Source: Pterobdella sp. o SKG-2022 (taxonomy: Eukaryota > Annelida > Clitellata > Hirudinida > Piscicolidae). Taken from it: a DNA stretch of 64,000 nt. The position numbers and the translations under genes are program-made. The notes under the pieces are model-generated. The model did not search any database. It worked only from the letters and a program-made list of their open reading frames with translations, and was not told where the DNA came from. Positions 48,450 through 60,070 of the stretch are shown here, in pieces (the first letter of the stretch is position 1; each line of letters starts with the position of its first letter). The stretch covers positions 28,188,649 through 28,252,648 of the forward strand of contig OZ038320.1 of the NCBI GenBank assembly GCA_964035795.1, written 5' to 3'.

Positions 48450-51240
48450 TCAGACTAGGAAATCTTCTTTTATTGTCTTCATAACCCATTTACTATGATC
48501 GTACGTGAATGCCGTGGCCATAACTTTGTTACAACCTTGATCGTAAAACATTGTGGGCTCCATAGGGTCAGCATCTGAATTCAGTTTTAAAAATCAATAA
48601 AAGATTGACTATATATAACAACTAAACTTGGGTTTTCAAAATCCGTATGGCTCACTAGACCCGCCAAACTCCATTTATTCTGATCGCGTGATTTGCATAT
48701 CAAAGGGACTCCATAGTCTAACTATAATTTTAAAACTTTATCAACATCAATCGAAGTAGATTTTTTACCTACATGACATAATTGCCCATACAATCCTCCT
48801 TTAGCTTTTCCAACTTCCAGCTGAGTAAGGCTGTTTTCAAGGGCTTCGGGGTTTACTTCTGATGAATATAATAGTCTAGGAAAACCACCTTAGTGAATAA
48901 AAGTAATTTCAAAAATTGAATTTCAAAGCAAAATATTAGAAACCTTTCACATGAGCCCCGAATCCAATCAATTTGCAATATTGATAATTTTTCAAATGAA
49001 ACGTTTTATTGTGAAACAAACATATTGGCTGGATAAATTTGGTGTATTCAACTTCTTCAGAAAGTTTCAAAACGGCAATATCATTTTTATCATTATGTTC
49101 ATATTTATGATGAAATATCTTTTCTACTTTTCTTAAAAGCCAATATTTAGAAAGTTTATCTATATTTCCTAATCTTACATATAGATTCTTTGCGTCGCTG
49201 AAAAGAAAACGAAAAATTGAAGACAAAAATCTTACCAGGCTAAAAAATAAAAATGTTAGTTGACCGTGGTATAACTTACACATAAGTATTGTTTTTAGAA
49301 ATCCATTGTTGCGCACAACGAGATAAAGTTACGACCCATCTAGATCCAACTAAACTTCCACCACACTCATCCACTTCTCCTTGCATTTGGGGCATCACTC
49401 TCGCAAACCATGGAAACTCTCCCAGACTGGCTTCTCTTCCATAAAACCGACTAATATCATATAATTCATCTTTTATTTTGCGCCGACCACAATCTGGATA
49501 AGAGTCAGATGAAAATTAAAAGTTGAATATGTAGTTGTTAATGTATAAATCTTTTATTTTTTTGAAAACTCGTCATTCTCATTCTTAGATAATCTCATAT
49601 TTAACATCTTGCAAACTTGAGTCTCGACCTTGACAGACGTTTTAAAAATTCTAGAAAATGATAAATAAGGTTTCTACTGGAATAGTATTTTCATATTTTT
49701 TCTCAAATAATAAAAATAACACGATAACTTAGTATAGCCCAAATCAATAGTATATGAAACAAACACAAACTATATGCTTGATACGACCTTCCATGGCGCA
49801 TCTCAAAGCAACAACCTTGTCTTCGTGGCACTTTTCACTGAATTTTTTATATTTTTTCATTATTTTTTCAAAGTTTTAAACTGAGCATAAACGAACCTTT
49901 CAACTAGCTTCGGTACGTTATTTTCACCGATAACAAGCTCGACGTAGCTTGTCGCATTATTGCTTTTCAATGGGTAACTTTCAATTGGTTCCGTGGGCAA
50001 GTTTTTTAAAAGCAGACTTGAAGAATTTTACGAATTTTATTTATATATAAAAATAAAAAATAACTCATTCAACTTTTGGTTTTTGTTTCCACAAAAGTAT
50101 TTTTCATATTCTTTTACCCATCCATTGTAACAAACCAGAAACCCACCAGAAAGAGGCTTGTTCAAAACAAGCTCATTGTTTCGTCCAAAATCCACTGAAA
50201 TAATTATCAAAATTTCATGACTATCAGGCTCGCATTATTAAGCTTCATTCGAGAATTATTGTTAGATACAAACCGCAATCCCGTTCATCGTCGCCACTTA
50301 TGCAGTCAACCATATTGTTACAGACTAGCTCCTTGTTGATGCATTTTTTACTTGAGTGACATAAGTATTGATCCTTCTGACAAATTTCTCAAAAAATCAT
50401 TAAAGTTAGTTGATAATTCACACACAGTATTTTGTTTCATATACCACATTTTGCATCACTTTCATCTTCACCAGAGGAACAATCAACAACAGAGTCACAC
50501 ACGTAGTTCAAGTTGACACACTCACCACTAGAACATGCAAACTCGTCCAATAAGCACTCTAATATAAAAAAAAACCAATGAATAATTTTTTAAAATCTCA
50601 TTTTTCCAATAAACATACCGCAATATAATTCATCTGACTGGTCAGGGCAGTCAACATAACGATCACATCGTTGACTCCACTTTATGCATTTAGATGTTTC
50701 AATACAGACGTTGAACTCTTTGCGACATAACTCTAAAACTTGTTTGTGTAGATTTTCATCATTTGAGTTCTTATTCATTCAATGAAATTATTGTCATACT
50801 GTCTGAGTGAGATTTCCAAAGATCTTGAAGAATTTAGTTCGTTTTTATTAAGGGTTTGATGTGAAAACACAAATGTTTCAATTAAAATTAATTAAACACA
50901 CTTTCAAGATCAGTAGTATTGAAATATTATAAGCTATGTCATTTTGGCATAACAAAACACAGAATAATTCAATAAAACTAACAGTGAATTTTCCTATCTA
51001 TAGTAATCTTTTAATTAACTATAGTTAGAAATACTCAAAACCTTGCAAAAGTATGTCTTGTGGAGTAGTGGTATAAGATTGCAAAAGATAAGTTAAACAC
51101 ACTATTTCAAAAGTTGTTGCTATAGTCCAGGCAAGCATAAGCCTTTTCTGTTTTTTCATACTTCTTGTTTTAATCAGTGTAGTTTTGTTTTGAAAAAGCC
51201 TAATAGGGTTTGAGATGAGTTGATGAAAAGTATAAAACAT
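48450..51240 (-). CDS. Type II membrane serine-protease homologue: LDLa x3, SRCR-like, inactive trypsin domain
   Basis: Twelve exons on the minus strand, all phases consistent: 51240-51042, 50738-50619, 50558-50445, 50387-50274, 50194-50074, 50016-49897, 49837-49788, 49493-49280, 49197-48944, 48888-48769, 48717-48628, 48574-48450 (stop), about 546 residues. Exon 1 has a basic patch (MKKQKR) and then a membrane helix (LMLAWTIATTFEIVCLTYLL). Exons 2-4 each encode an LDL-receptor class A module ending in a CDRYVDCPDQSDE-type acidic motif. Exons 5-7 resemble a degenerate SRCR domain ending VVALRCAMEDCGRR. Exons 8-12 form a chymotrypsin fold (GEFPWFARV, CGGSLVGSRWVV, NDIAVLKLSEEV, LIGFGAHVKG). The TAAHC motif is TLSRC and GDSGGP is VDYGVP, so His57 and Ser195 are replaced by Arg and Tyr; Asp102 remains. 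It should be catalytically dead. The start could be 51240 or the internal ATG at 51159. Confidence 0.88.
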
Positions 51241-52163
51241 AAGTGTGTAAATTTTTGTAACAATTCATTCAATGTGGTAATTTTTATTTGAAGCAAACAT
51301 AAAGTTTGACAAACTAAACAAGAAACGCTGGATTTTCAAAACTTTCAGTTGATGCACAAGGCTTTTTTATACGACAATCACACAGTTTCAAAGATGTAAT
51401 TTAAATAACAATGAATAAGTCGGTCGAATGACTAACCACCGCTTGGGATTAAGTTTAAAGAAGTAAAATTTCAAAGAAGCCATTGCTCTAAGTTCTTTTG
51501 AAAACAGACGACGTATATGATAAATAGTTAACAACATGCGCTTCAAAACTAAGATTCAAATTCACTGTTTGATCTTGAATATCTCACGTTTAAACGGAGC
51601 TTGAAAATGCTTGAGTCCACATATCTTTTCGATTTCCTTTTCATAGTTTTTGACTCATTTAAAAATTTATCACCGAAATCTCTTTCTTCAAGACTCTTTT
51701 TTTCACTATTCAACTAAACAATACTTGTGAGCCTACGACCTTGTTCTAGATTCAAAGAAAGAACAAGTCACAATGTTGAAAAAGCTGATTATCTTTTTTA
51801 GACAGGCTGACTCATGAATGAATTTTAAAACTGTTAACTGCATTTTCTCATTTTATGTGTTATAAGATCAATAATTTTTTTTTGAAAAATCTCTTTAAAT
51901 AAACATCAATACAGATGTATATAAATATAATTATATTTCTTTATCTTCAGTCTTCCACTATAACTATATAATTAAAAATCATTTAGTTAAACAAAATATC
52001 TGAATAGTTTCAATAATATCAAGTTTGTAAAATTCTGTAATTATTTTTAATTGGAAATAACTAGCTTTAAAATCAAATTTTTATTGTTATCCATCTCCTT
52101 TTAAGCCTTTTACCAACTAAAGATTTCTTGAAAACTTTTGTGCAAAACTTCGTCTTTAAAATT
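51241..52163. other. Shared divergent upstream region of the protease homologue and the PSTPIP-like gene
   Basis: 923 bp between two divergently transcribed genes. It should contain both promoters and 5' UTRs. AT-rich; I see no repeat or open frame, and no element I can defend as a promoter motif. Confidence 0.5.
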
Positions 52164-55100
52164 ATGAAAATGAATAAATCGAGTTATAGTATTTCATTTT
52201 GGGTGAGCAACTTTTTAATTTTTCAAACCTGCTTAAGAGAGTAAAATTTTATTTATAATTTAGGATTCAGAATTTACTGGTTCTTCAGGATTTGATGCTC
52301 TTGTGAAACGAATGAATGATGGAAAATCAACTTGTAAACTTTTAGAACAATTTCTCAAAACAAGGTTAGTTATTTGAAAATTATTAATCAATAATATAGA
52401 GTCAATTAATATTTTATAAATTCAGCATATAAAAAGTTATAAAAACACAAAAATATTTCATATATTCAAAACAAAAATAAATTTGCATTCATGTATTTTC
52501 TATTGTGTTCTAGGATAAATAATTGAATAATAAGTGATTGAAATTATAAATAACTGTTCATTTACAAAAGAAAAAATTATAATTGTTTTCATTTTTGTTT
52601 TTCATCTATACTTACTCAATAAATTTTCAAAGGGCTAAGTGTGAAGATGAATATTCAAAAGGATTAATTAAGTTGTCCAAAGGAATGGTTGAACTTAATG
52701 AAGCAGGGTAAGTGAAAACATGATGTTTCAACAACATTTCATGTATCTTTTTTTCAGTGTTTTCCAATCAAAAATTAAGTAAATTTTAGGTAAAATCATC
52801 ATTCAGGATGAATCTATTATGTATCATGATAAGGTAAAAAACATTGAAAGTTATAGTTTCAAGAAAATATTATTTCTTAAAATTGAATTTGAAAAAAAGA
52901 TACATTAGATGTCTTTAAAAAAAAGCAAGTATTATGATTTTAGAACTGATTAATTTTTTTATTTCATCGAAAAAGCTCATCTTGGACTTTCTACTTAATA
53001 TTTGCACTTGAGAAAATTTTCCAAAAAAGTTAAATTTCAGTATCATAAAATAATGTTTTATTATTTTGAAATTGAGATTACACACTTCATCAGTATTCAA
53101 AGCATTTGACAATGTAAGCATTCTCAACAATTTTTATGCATCATTTTGAAGAATAAAACTTATTTTTATATCACAATTTTGTCTATCAGGCTATTCTTCT
53201 TCATCATTTTTCGTATTAGCATGGGTTGGACATTTTCAATTTCTATATTCACAATATAGTTATCTGATGGGGATCTTACAAGGGTATTGATGGGTGTGAG
53301 ATTTGAGGTGCTTGAATCATGGTTTAGTACGATAAAAACGACATCAAATTGAATGCTTCATTACAATATCCTCAAATTCAATTTGATTCTCAAATAAAAT
53401 TAATTCAAATAACATTAAATAGAGTTTAGAAATAAAATAGCATTCAATTTCATTCATATTTAACAACGAAAGTAATTATTTTATTTCTTTGAACCAAACG
53501 TAAATATTCAAGTGAAAACACAGTATTTTTTTTGTTCAACGAAGCATTTCGTACCTCCAATTGGTAATGTAAGTTCATCTTACGAAAAGCTTCGTGGAAT
53601 AAAATAAACTCCTAAAAGTGTTTTCATTTGAAAGTAATTATAAGTGGTAAACGACGGTTTAAAAATTCGACGCTTTTGATACATTCTATGCAGCTAATTG
53701 CTCAGTTATTATGGGTTTTTTAATTATAAGTGTTCCGTCGGCTTATCTCCATATAATCTATAATGGATTTCATATTTTCACTCATATATAATGTATTATC
53801 TTTTAATATGGAATTGAGGTTTTCAATAAATACTATCTCGAGAGTTTAGGGATAATGGACTTAAAAGCCTCCCAAGTAAGGTAAATAATTCAGAAAAGAA
53901 TATTGTTAAGGAGGATTTATGTTTTCTATGAGGGCTATTAAAATCTTTTCATATTCTTTCGTGAGAATCTGGGTTTAAAAGATTTATGGTTCTGTATTTT
54001 TATGTTAAAGCAATAAGTTCAAACTGGTCACCACTATCTTTTTCACTGCGAATTCTAAGCACACATTATATTAATATAAAGTATAATAAAACATGAAAAT
54101 TGGCAATAATTATATTATTCATGTTAAAAACGTCTCGAGGAATATCGATTTGTGCGTCTTATCGCTTGAAACTTCATTACCTACATGTGCAAAGATTATT
54201 TCACTAGAGGTTGCTGAAATAGGCTTGGAAAGTTCAGATTATATAATAAATATTCTTTAGTCGTGTTATGAAGGTTTTAAAGCTATTAAAGTTTAAACAA
54301 TAGGAAAAAGTCAAAAATTATGAGATTTTGATTTGAAACCTATAAATCTGGTCAATTAGAATGAAACGGTGTCAAATGCACCTCTGAAAGTATAAAAAAT
54401 TGAAAACAGTGTTAAACAAAATTTATAAAATCCAGTCCTTAAGGCTCAATTGTATCAGCCTTGTCATAAAACATTTCATGATAGAGCTAAACTTATCGAA
54501 AATAATATTTTTGGCTGCTGAGATAAATTTATCAAAAAACTTAGAGGATTGACGTGGATATTTTTAAAATTGGATTTAAAATATATGAGGATGTTTCTTA
54601 GAAGTAACATCCAACCTAAAAATTGTCGGAATTCAAGACCCATCATTCCCAAATTGGAGCAAATTGTCTGCTTTTATCGACTATGTTTATCTACCAAACG
54701 AAAACAAAACAAAATTATGATTTTGTTGATACCTCTTGCCAGATATCCAGGTTTAAAAAGAAAAACAGCCTGTAACTACCGGCGCCGAGTTTACGTTTAA
54801 CTTTATATAAAGGGTCATATGGTTGACAAAAAATAAAATACAGTAAAAAAGATTTTGAATTATTCAATTGAAAACACTTTTGGGAGTTTATTTTATTCCA
54901 CGAATTAAATTGAATTATGATGAGACTTATTCACAGTGGAATTAATATAGATTTATCTTAATATAGATTGTTGCTAAATTTGATGATAGTCTTTATGATG
55001 ACCATTTAGTTTTTATGCTCTCACTCTCAAATCAACTGAAAAAACCTTCATTTTGACATAAATAGAGTAGAAGATTTTTATAGTCAATAAATTTAGGTTA

Positions 55101-57690
55101 CTATTGGTGCCTTAGCTCAGCGCTGATTTAATTGGCATTATAATTATACTTGATGGAGGTCAATCTTTAACTTCAAGTTATTTTTTAAATTTCGATCCAT
55201 TTTTTGATTTATTTGAATGCTTTGATTTTGTTCTTCCTATGTCTGAATGTTAATCAGGATGATGGTAATGAATATGATGATAAGAATCATGAAGATGATG
55301 TGGATGAAAACAATAAAAATGTGAATTTTGATAATTACATGGGTGATTATAAGATGGGGATGAAAAGGAGGAGGATGATGATGGGTTGAATGTTGATAGG
55401 AAGGAAAAAAATGGTGATTATTTCAACCATTTCTAGGAGTATAAATGAAGCTTGGTTGGAGCTAAAGAAGGAAACAGAAAACGTAGCAAAAATTCACATG
55501 GAAGCTGTAAGACTCTTGAATGAAACAGCACAAAGTTTATCAGAGTTCCAAAAGAGACTTAGATTTGAACGAAAATTGGTATGTTTTTGCATATATTTTT
55601 TCAGTTCACATGATTCATGAAAATTTTTCATCTGCAGAAAGAAGAAAAAGTATCGTATATTTTCAAAGAAAAAGTTTCTTACTTCAAAAAAACAATGGAG
55701 GTAAAAATTGATGAATGATATAGTCTAACAGTATATTTATTGTACCATCTTGATCAAAGGCCAAACGGAATTATGAAACGCGCAGTATAGAAGCGAAGCT
55801 GGCAGAGGAATCGCTGAAGAGGGTCAGGGAAATCGAAAATAGTTGTCAAACCAAAGAGTTCGACAAGGTTTTTTTATAATAAATCAATAACATGACTTAT
55901 ACTGGTATCAACCCCAGCTACTAGGACATGTACACCAGTATAATTTAATAAGATTAATACAATAATATATATAATGTAATTTAATGGTTATGTACAATTT
56001 TCTTAATTTCAAGTTTTAGCTTGTTATCCACCTTCACGTGTAATCACCTTATATGGAGATATGGTTTTATTTTGTCTTCAATTGATAATTTTTTTCAAAA
56101 TCGTTTTAAATTCAATAACTTTTCAACATTGTTGTCTGCAAAAATTCTTTCAGCTTGTTTCGAAATCAACCAAAGCTATCCAGGAGTGCTCAAAAGCAGG
56201 TTTATCATTGGTTTTTGAATAATTTCTCTATTTTTCACCCAACCCTTGGTAAAGGAAAACGGGCTATAAAAAGGATTTGATTGATTAATTGAATTTTAGT
56301 AGTTTCTAGGACTAAAATACACCTACATGTGGTAAAATCTTTTTGTTTATACAATAATGTGTTTTAGTCGGAATCCTTTATTATCTTCATAACCAAGCAA
56401 TTATATATGAAGTCATCAAATTATCTAGAAATATATTTTTTTCTAATTGCACAGTATATTACCCATACACGTTTTTAATATTAGCAATTACGAATAAATA
56501 TCAAATCCTTTACCCAGAAATCACTTACAAAGATTTAGTAACAAAATTAGATGAACTAAGGATCAACTGGGAAAACGAGCATACTCATTTCTGCGAAGTT
56601 TGTTTCTCACACGTATACAATGTCTCATAATTATTCCAAGTCATGCGATTAATTTAACGAAAATTTCTTTATAGGGCTTTCATTTAAAATATCGAGCTTT
56701 TTTCCTCGAATTCGGATCGTAATTGCTTGAGTTTATTGATTTTTTTGGATTATTTCTTCTCCGATTAGCATCACAAAATAGCTTGCAAAAGAAAAAACGC
56801 TGACTATATAAAGGAAAATTGTTTTAAAGATCCCTTAGTTGATGAAGTATAATAGCCTGAGACAAATGTATAGAAAATAAACACGAAATATTTATTGAAA
56901 AAAATTTCATGAAGCTTTTCTTAAGTTGCATTGCAAACGCTTCCAGTTGTGTGAGCAGCAGGACGAGAAGAGGATCGTGTCGTTGTTGAACTACATGTGG
57001 GAGGCCACCAACGTCACATCTGTCACGTGTCTTGAGACTGACAAGGTTCCGAATTGTTCTTCTCCAGAAAAACTATGTCCATCTTATAAATAAAAATTTT
57101 TTACAAATGAATGGTTCAATCACAATGACGATTCAAGTATTTTATTTTGATAAGATGTCTTACTTCGGTTACTATTCAAATCATTGAAAACATTATAAAA
57201 CCTTGGTTAATATTTAACTAGTTTCAAAATCAGAACCAAAAAATAAACTTAATGCTTTTATAAACACAAATTTATCAAAACAGTTGATGGAGAATGTGAG
57301 GTTGGCCCTGGAGGATGTTGATGCACAAAATGATAACGCCTTCTTCGTCGAGTGTTTTAGAACCGGCTTTGATCGACCAGGTCTAGCTTTGTATCTTAAA
57401 TTTCAATTATTTTTTTCTTAGCTTTCTTTTTTTAAAGCATATTTAGGGGACTATTTTACTCCATTCTTAGCGCTCCTTCAAAATTCATGTTACTATTATT
57501 AAAGATTTGTTAAACTACAGAGGCGATAGGGTTTGAGACGTATCAAGATTCTTTACAAAACCACAGAAAAACTTTATCAAAGCCAATGCTCACTCGACTT
57601 TTGGGTCTGTTTGATGTACTTATATTTAGATATTTCGGATATGCAAGTTATCATTTGAAAATACTCGGCACTTTCTGCAATATTTGTTAA
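52164..57690 (+). CDS. PSTPIP: F-BAR domain protein, PSTPIP1/2-like
   Basis: Membrane-curving F-BAR protein of the proline-serine-threonine phosphatase-interacting family, which links membranes to actin and PEST phosphatases. Exons: 52164-52202, 52264-52364, 52633-52707, 55437-55578, 55638-55700, 55760-55867, 56154-56199, 56485-56597, 56947-57045, 57284-57380, 57521-57690. Phases agree throughout and give about 350 residues. The FCH part reads SFW, then DSEFTGSSGFDALVKRM, CKLLEQFLKTRAKCEDEYSK; the coiled-coil body continues through SEFQKRLRFERKL, AKRNYETRSIEAKLAEESL, VTKLDELRINWENEH and NVRLALEDVDA, colinear with PSTPIP1. Exon 11 is open to a TAA at 57690 but could splice earlier. No SH3 domain is found downstream, so it resembles the short PSTPIP2 form (334 residues in human). 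The 2.7-kb intron 3 is empty apart from repeats. Confidence 0.88.
52708..55436. other. Long intron 3 of the PSTPIP-like gene
   Basis: No gene supported inside. It contains a repeat core (TTAGCATGGGTTGGACATT near 53215), a MITE family A fragment at 54435-54545 and a GAT/ATG-rich simple stretch at 55255-55385. The frame at 55204-55389 starts with a hydrophobic run but runs into that low-complexity stretch and is probably chance. Confidence 0.5.
54435..54545. mobile_element. MITE family A fragment (palindrome centre)
   Basis: GCCTTGTCATAAAACATTTC followed by the inverse CTAAACTTATCGAAAATAAT, the central part of family A, in intron 3 of the PSTPIP-like gene. Confidence 0.6.
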
Positions 57691-57734
57691 AGTAAATTTT
57701 CTATCTACATGAATGCATATTAGTAAAAAGATTT

Positions 57735-57735
<1 letters not shown>

Positions 57736-57822
<87 letters not shown>
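57736..57822. repeat. (AT)n microsatellite
   Basis: About 43 perfect AT dinucleotides, ending a few bases before the 5' edge of the LINE at 57823. Confidence 0.97.
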
Positions 57823-57826
<4 letters not shown>

Positions 57827-59962
57827 CCGAGACTGGTTTGATGAAAACGACGTGACAATACAGTCATTACTAGAATCTAAGTCAAAGGCATATAATTCTT
57901 TGTCCAAGTGCGTGACCGGTTCTCATGAGTTATTAAGTTTGAAATCCAGGTTTAATTCCATCAAAACTGAAATACAGCGCAAATTAAGAAAGATGTAAAA
58001 TACTTGGGGGAGTAAGAGGGCTGATGAGATCCAATTAGCAGCTGACCCTAAGAACACCAGAGTATTTTACAGTCTATTGCCCGAGGATTGGAGAAACTCT
58101 TTGTTAGTTGTGCTTTATAAAGGAAAGGGTTCTAAAAACGATTGCAGCAACTACCGAGGAATCTCACTTTTAACAGTTGTGGGTAAAATTCTTAGTCGCA
58201 TTATTTTCAAAAGAATTAACCTTCACATTGCCGATAATGTTTTGCCAGAATCCCAGTGTGGGTTTAGAAGTGGTCGAGGGACAGTTGATAGGATATTCAC
58301 AATCAGACAACTGCAAAAAAAATGTCAGGAACAGTGCAGAGATCTTTTTCGAGTGTTCATTGACCTCACTAAGGCCTTTGACACAGTAAACCGTGAAGCT
58401 CTTTGGTTGCTTCTTGGAAAGTTAGGCTGTCCAGAGAAGTTGATTTCTATCTTAAAACTTTTCCACCACGACATGAAAACTACGCTGAATATCGGGGGCA
58501 AACTTGCAGAACCTTTCACTGTAGGAAACGGTGTCAAGCAGGGAGATACACTAGCTCCAACACTATTTACGCTTTATTTTTCTATGGTGTTTCAATTAGC
58601 TTTCAAGGATAGTAGCATAGGTGTCTACATTTACTATCGAACCACTGGTAAGCTTTTTAACATCAAACGCTTCACTGCCAGAACCAAAATAATGATGTGC
58701 GTGATACGTGAATTGCTTTATGCAGACGACTGTGCTTTGCTGACTCACACCGAGATGGAAATGCAGCACCTGGTGGATTCTTTTGAAGCTGCGTGCACTG
58801 CGTTGGGATTGACTATTAGTTTGAAGAAAACTGTTTTGATGTACCAACCAACTCCTGGAAAAACATATGTCGAGCCATCAATCTATGTCTACGGATAAAA
58901 GCTGACTGTCGTTCCAATGTTTGTATATCTTGGAAGTACTCTCAATTGCAATAACTCCATTGATGATGAGGTGGGCTTAAGAATAAGCAAAGCCAGCCAT
59001 GCATTTGGCATCTTGCATAAGCGTCTTTGAAGTCGCCATGGTATCTCTATATGCACGAAGGTTAAAGTTTATAATGCGTGTGTTCTAACTGTCCTTCTTT
59101 ATGCTAGTGAAACTTGGACCACATAGACCAGGCACCTGAAACAACTTGAGCGTTTTCACCAACAGTGTCTGCATAAGATTCTGGGCATAAAATGGCAGAT
59201 GCACATCAGCGACACTGAAATACTTGAGATGGCAAATATCGGTAGCATCGAAGTCCTAATCTCAAAGCAACAGCTCAGGTGGAGCGGAAACTTAGTAAGA
59301 TTGCCCAACGAACGGATTCCAAAGCAAATATTTTATGGGCAACTTACCGATGAAAAAAGATTGGCTCACAAACCGAAAAAACGATTCAAAGATTGCTTGA
59401 AACAAACCTACAAAAAATGCGGCATAAACTTCGTTTCATGGGAAACACAAGCGCAAAACAGGTTAAATTGGAGGAAAGTAAGTTTTGGAGCAACCGGTCG
59501 TTTTGAGGAAAGCAGACAAAAACACGCTAGACTTAAACGCGATCTCCGGAAAGGAAACATCACCGAGCATGTAACAGAACTGACGTGCGGTCATTGTGGG
59601 AGACCATGTTTGAGAAGGGCGGGTTTTCTGAGCCATTTAAGGTTTCATCGACGTCGTGTTTCTTCGGCCAAACATGAGAAAGTCAGCTCAGTGCACACTA
59701 CTCGTCAGAATCCTATTTACCTAATGTTGTATAGCAATATTTGTAACATCTGTGGCAAAATCTGCAAAAGTGGAGGTGGCATGAAAAGGCATGAAAAAGT
59801 CCATATTTTTAATACTCTCACTTATCCATCCATCCCGAATTTTTTCATATATGTGGCAATTGTGGGAAGGTGTGCAAATTCTCTGCGGGTTTGAAAAGCC
59901 ACCTCTGAGCCAAAAACTGTTCGCAAAGCACTAGCAATACTTGAAGACGAGTTGCTGCCACC
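57823..59962 (+). mobile_element. LINE with reverse transcriptase and C-terminal C2H2 zinc fingers, internally deleted
   Basis: 5' part (57826-58076): WFDENDVTIQSLLESKSKAY and SKRADEIQLAADPKNTRVFY, the endonuclease-RT linker. It jumps directly to the RT start, PEDWRNSLLVVLYKGKGS (58077). The RT frame runs to 58898: NYRGISLLTVVGKILSRI, CGFRSGRGTVDRIF, LTKAFDTVNREALW, GVKQGDTLAPTLF, LYADDCALLTH. After a stop it continues as VYLGSTLNCNNSIDDE and VLLYASETWTT. The frame from 59199 carries LRWSGNLVRLPNERIPKQIF and finger motifs CGHCGRPC-x8-HLRFH and CNICGKIC-x8-HEKVH, with a decayed third. The catalytic YADD is intact, but stops and the missing segment make it inactive. It is the best preserved element here, so a relatively recent insertion. 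Confidence 0.9.
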
Positions 59963-60070
59963 ATACATATATATATATATTTATTTATATAAATTTATTT
60001 ATGTTTTTATTTATTTATATAAATTTATTTATTTTTTTATTTATTTATATAAATTTATTTATTTTTTTTG
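59963..60070. repeat. AT-rich tandem repeat at the LINE 3' end
   Basis: A short TATATA run followed by three copies of a unit of about 36 bp containing TTTATTTATATAAATTTATT. Probably expanded from the LINE tail. Confidence 0.85.

Noticed and set aside
55204..55389. Frame beginning with a signal-peptide-like hydrophobic run and an acidic, Asp/Asn-rich body
   Set aside because: It lies inside an intron of the PSTPIP-like gene, and the acidic part is a GAT/ATG simple-sequence stretch, so the signal-like start is probably coincidence.
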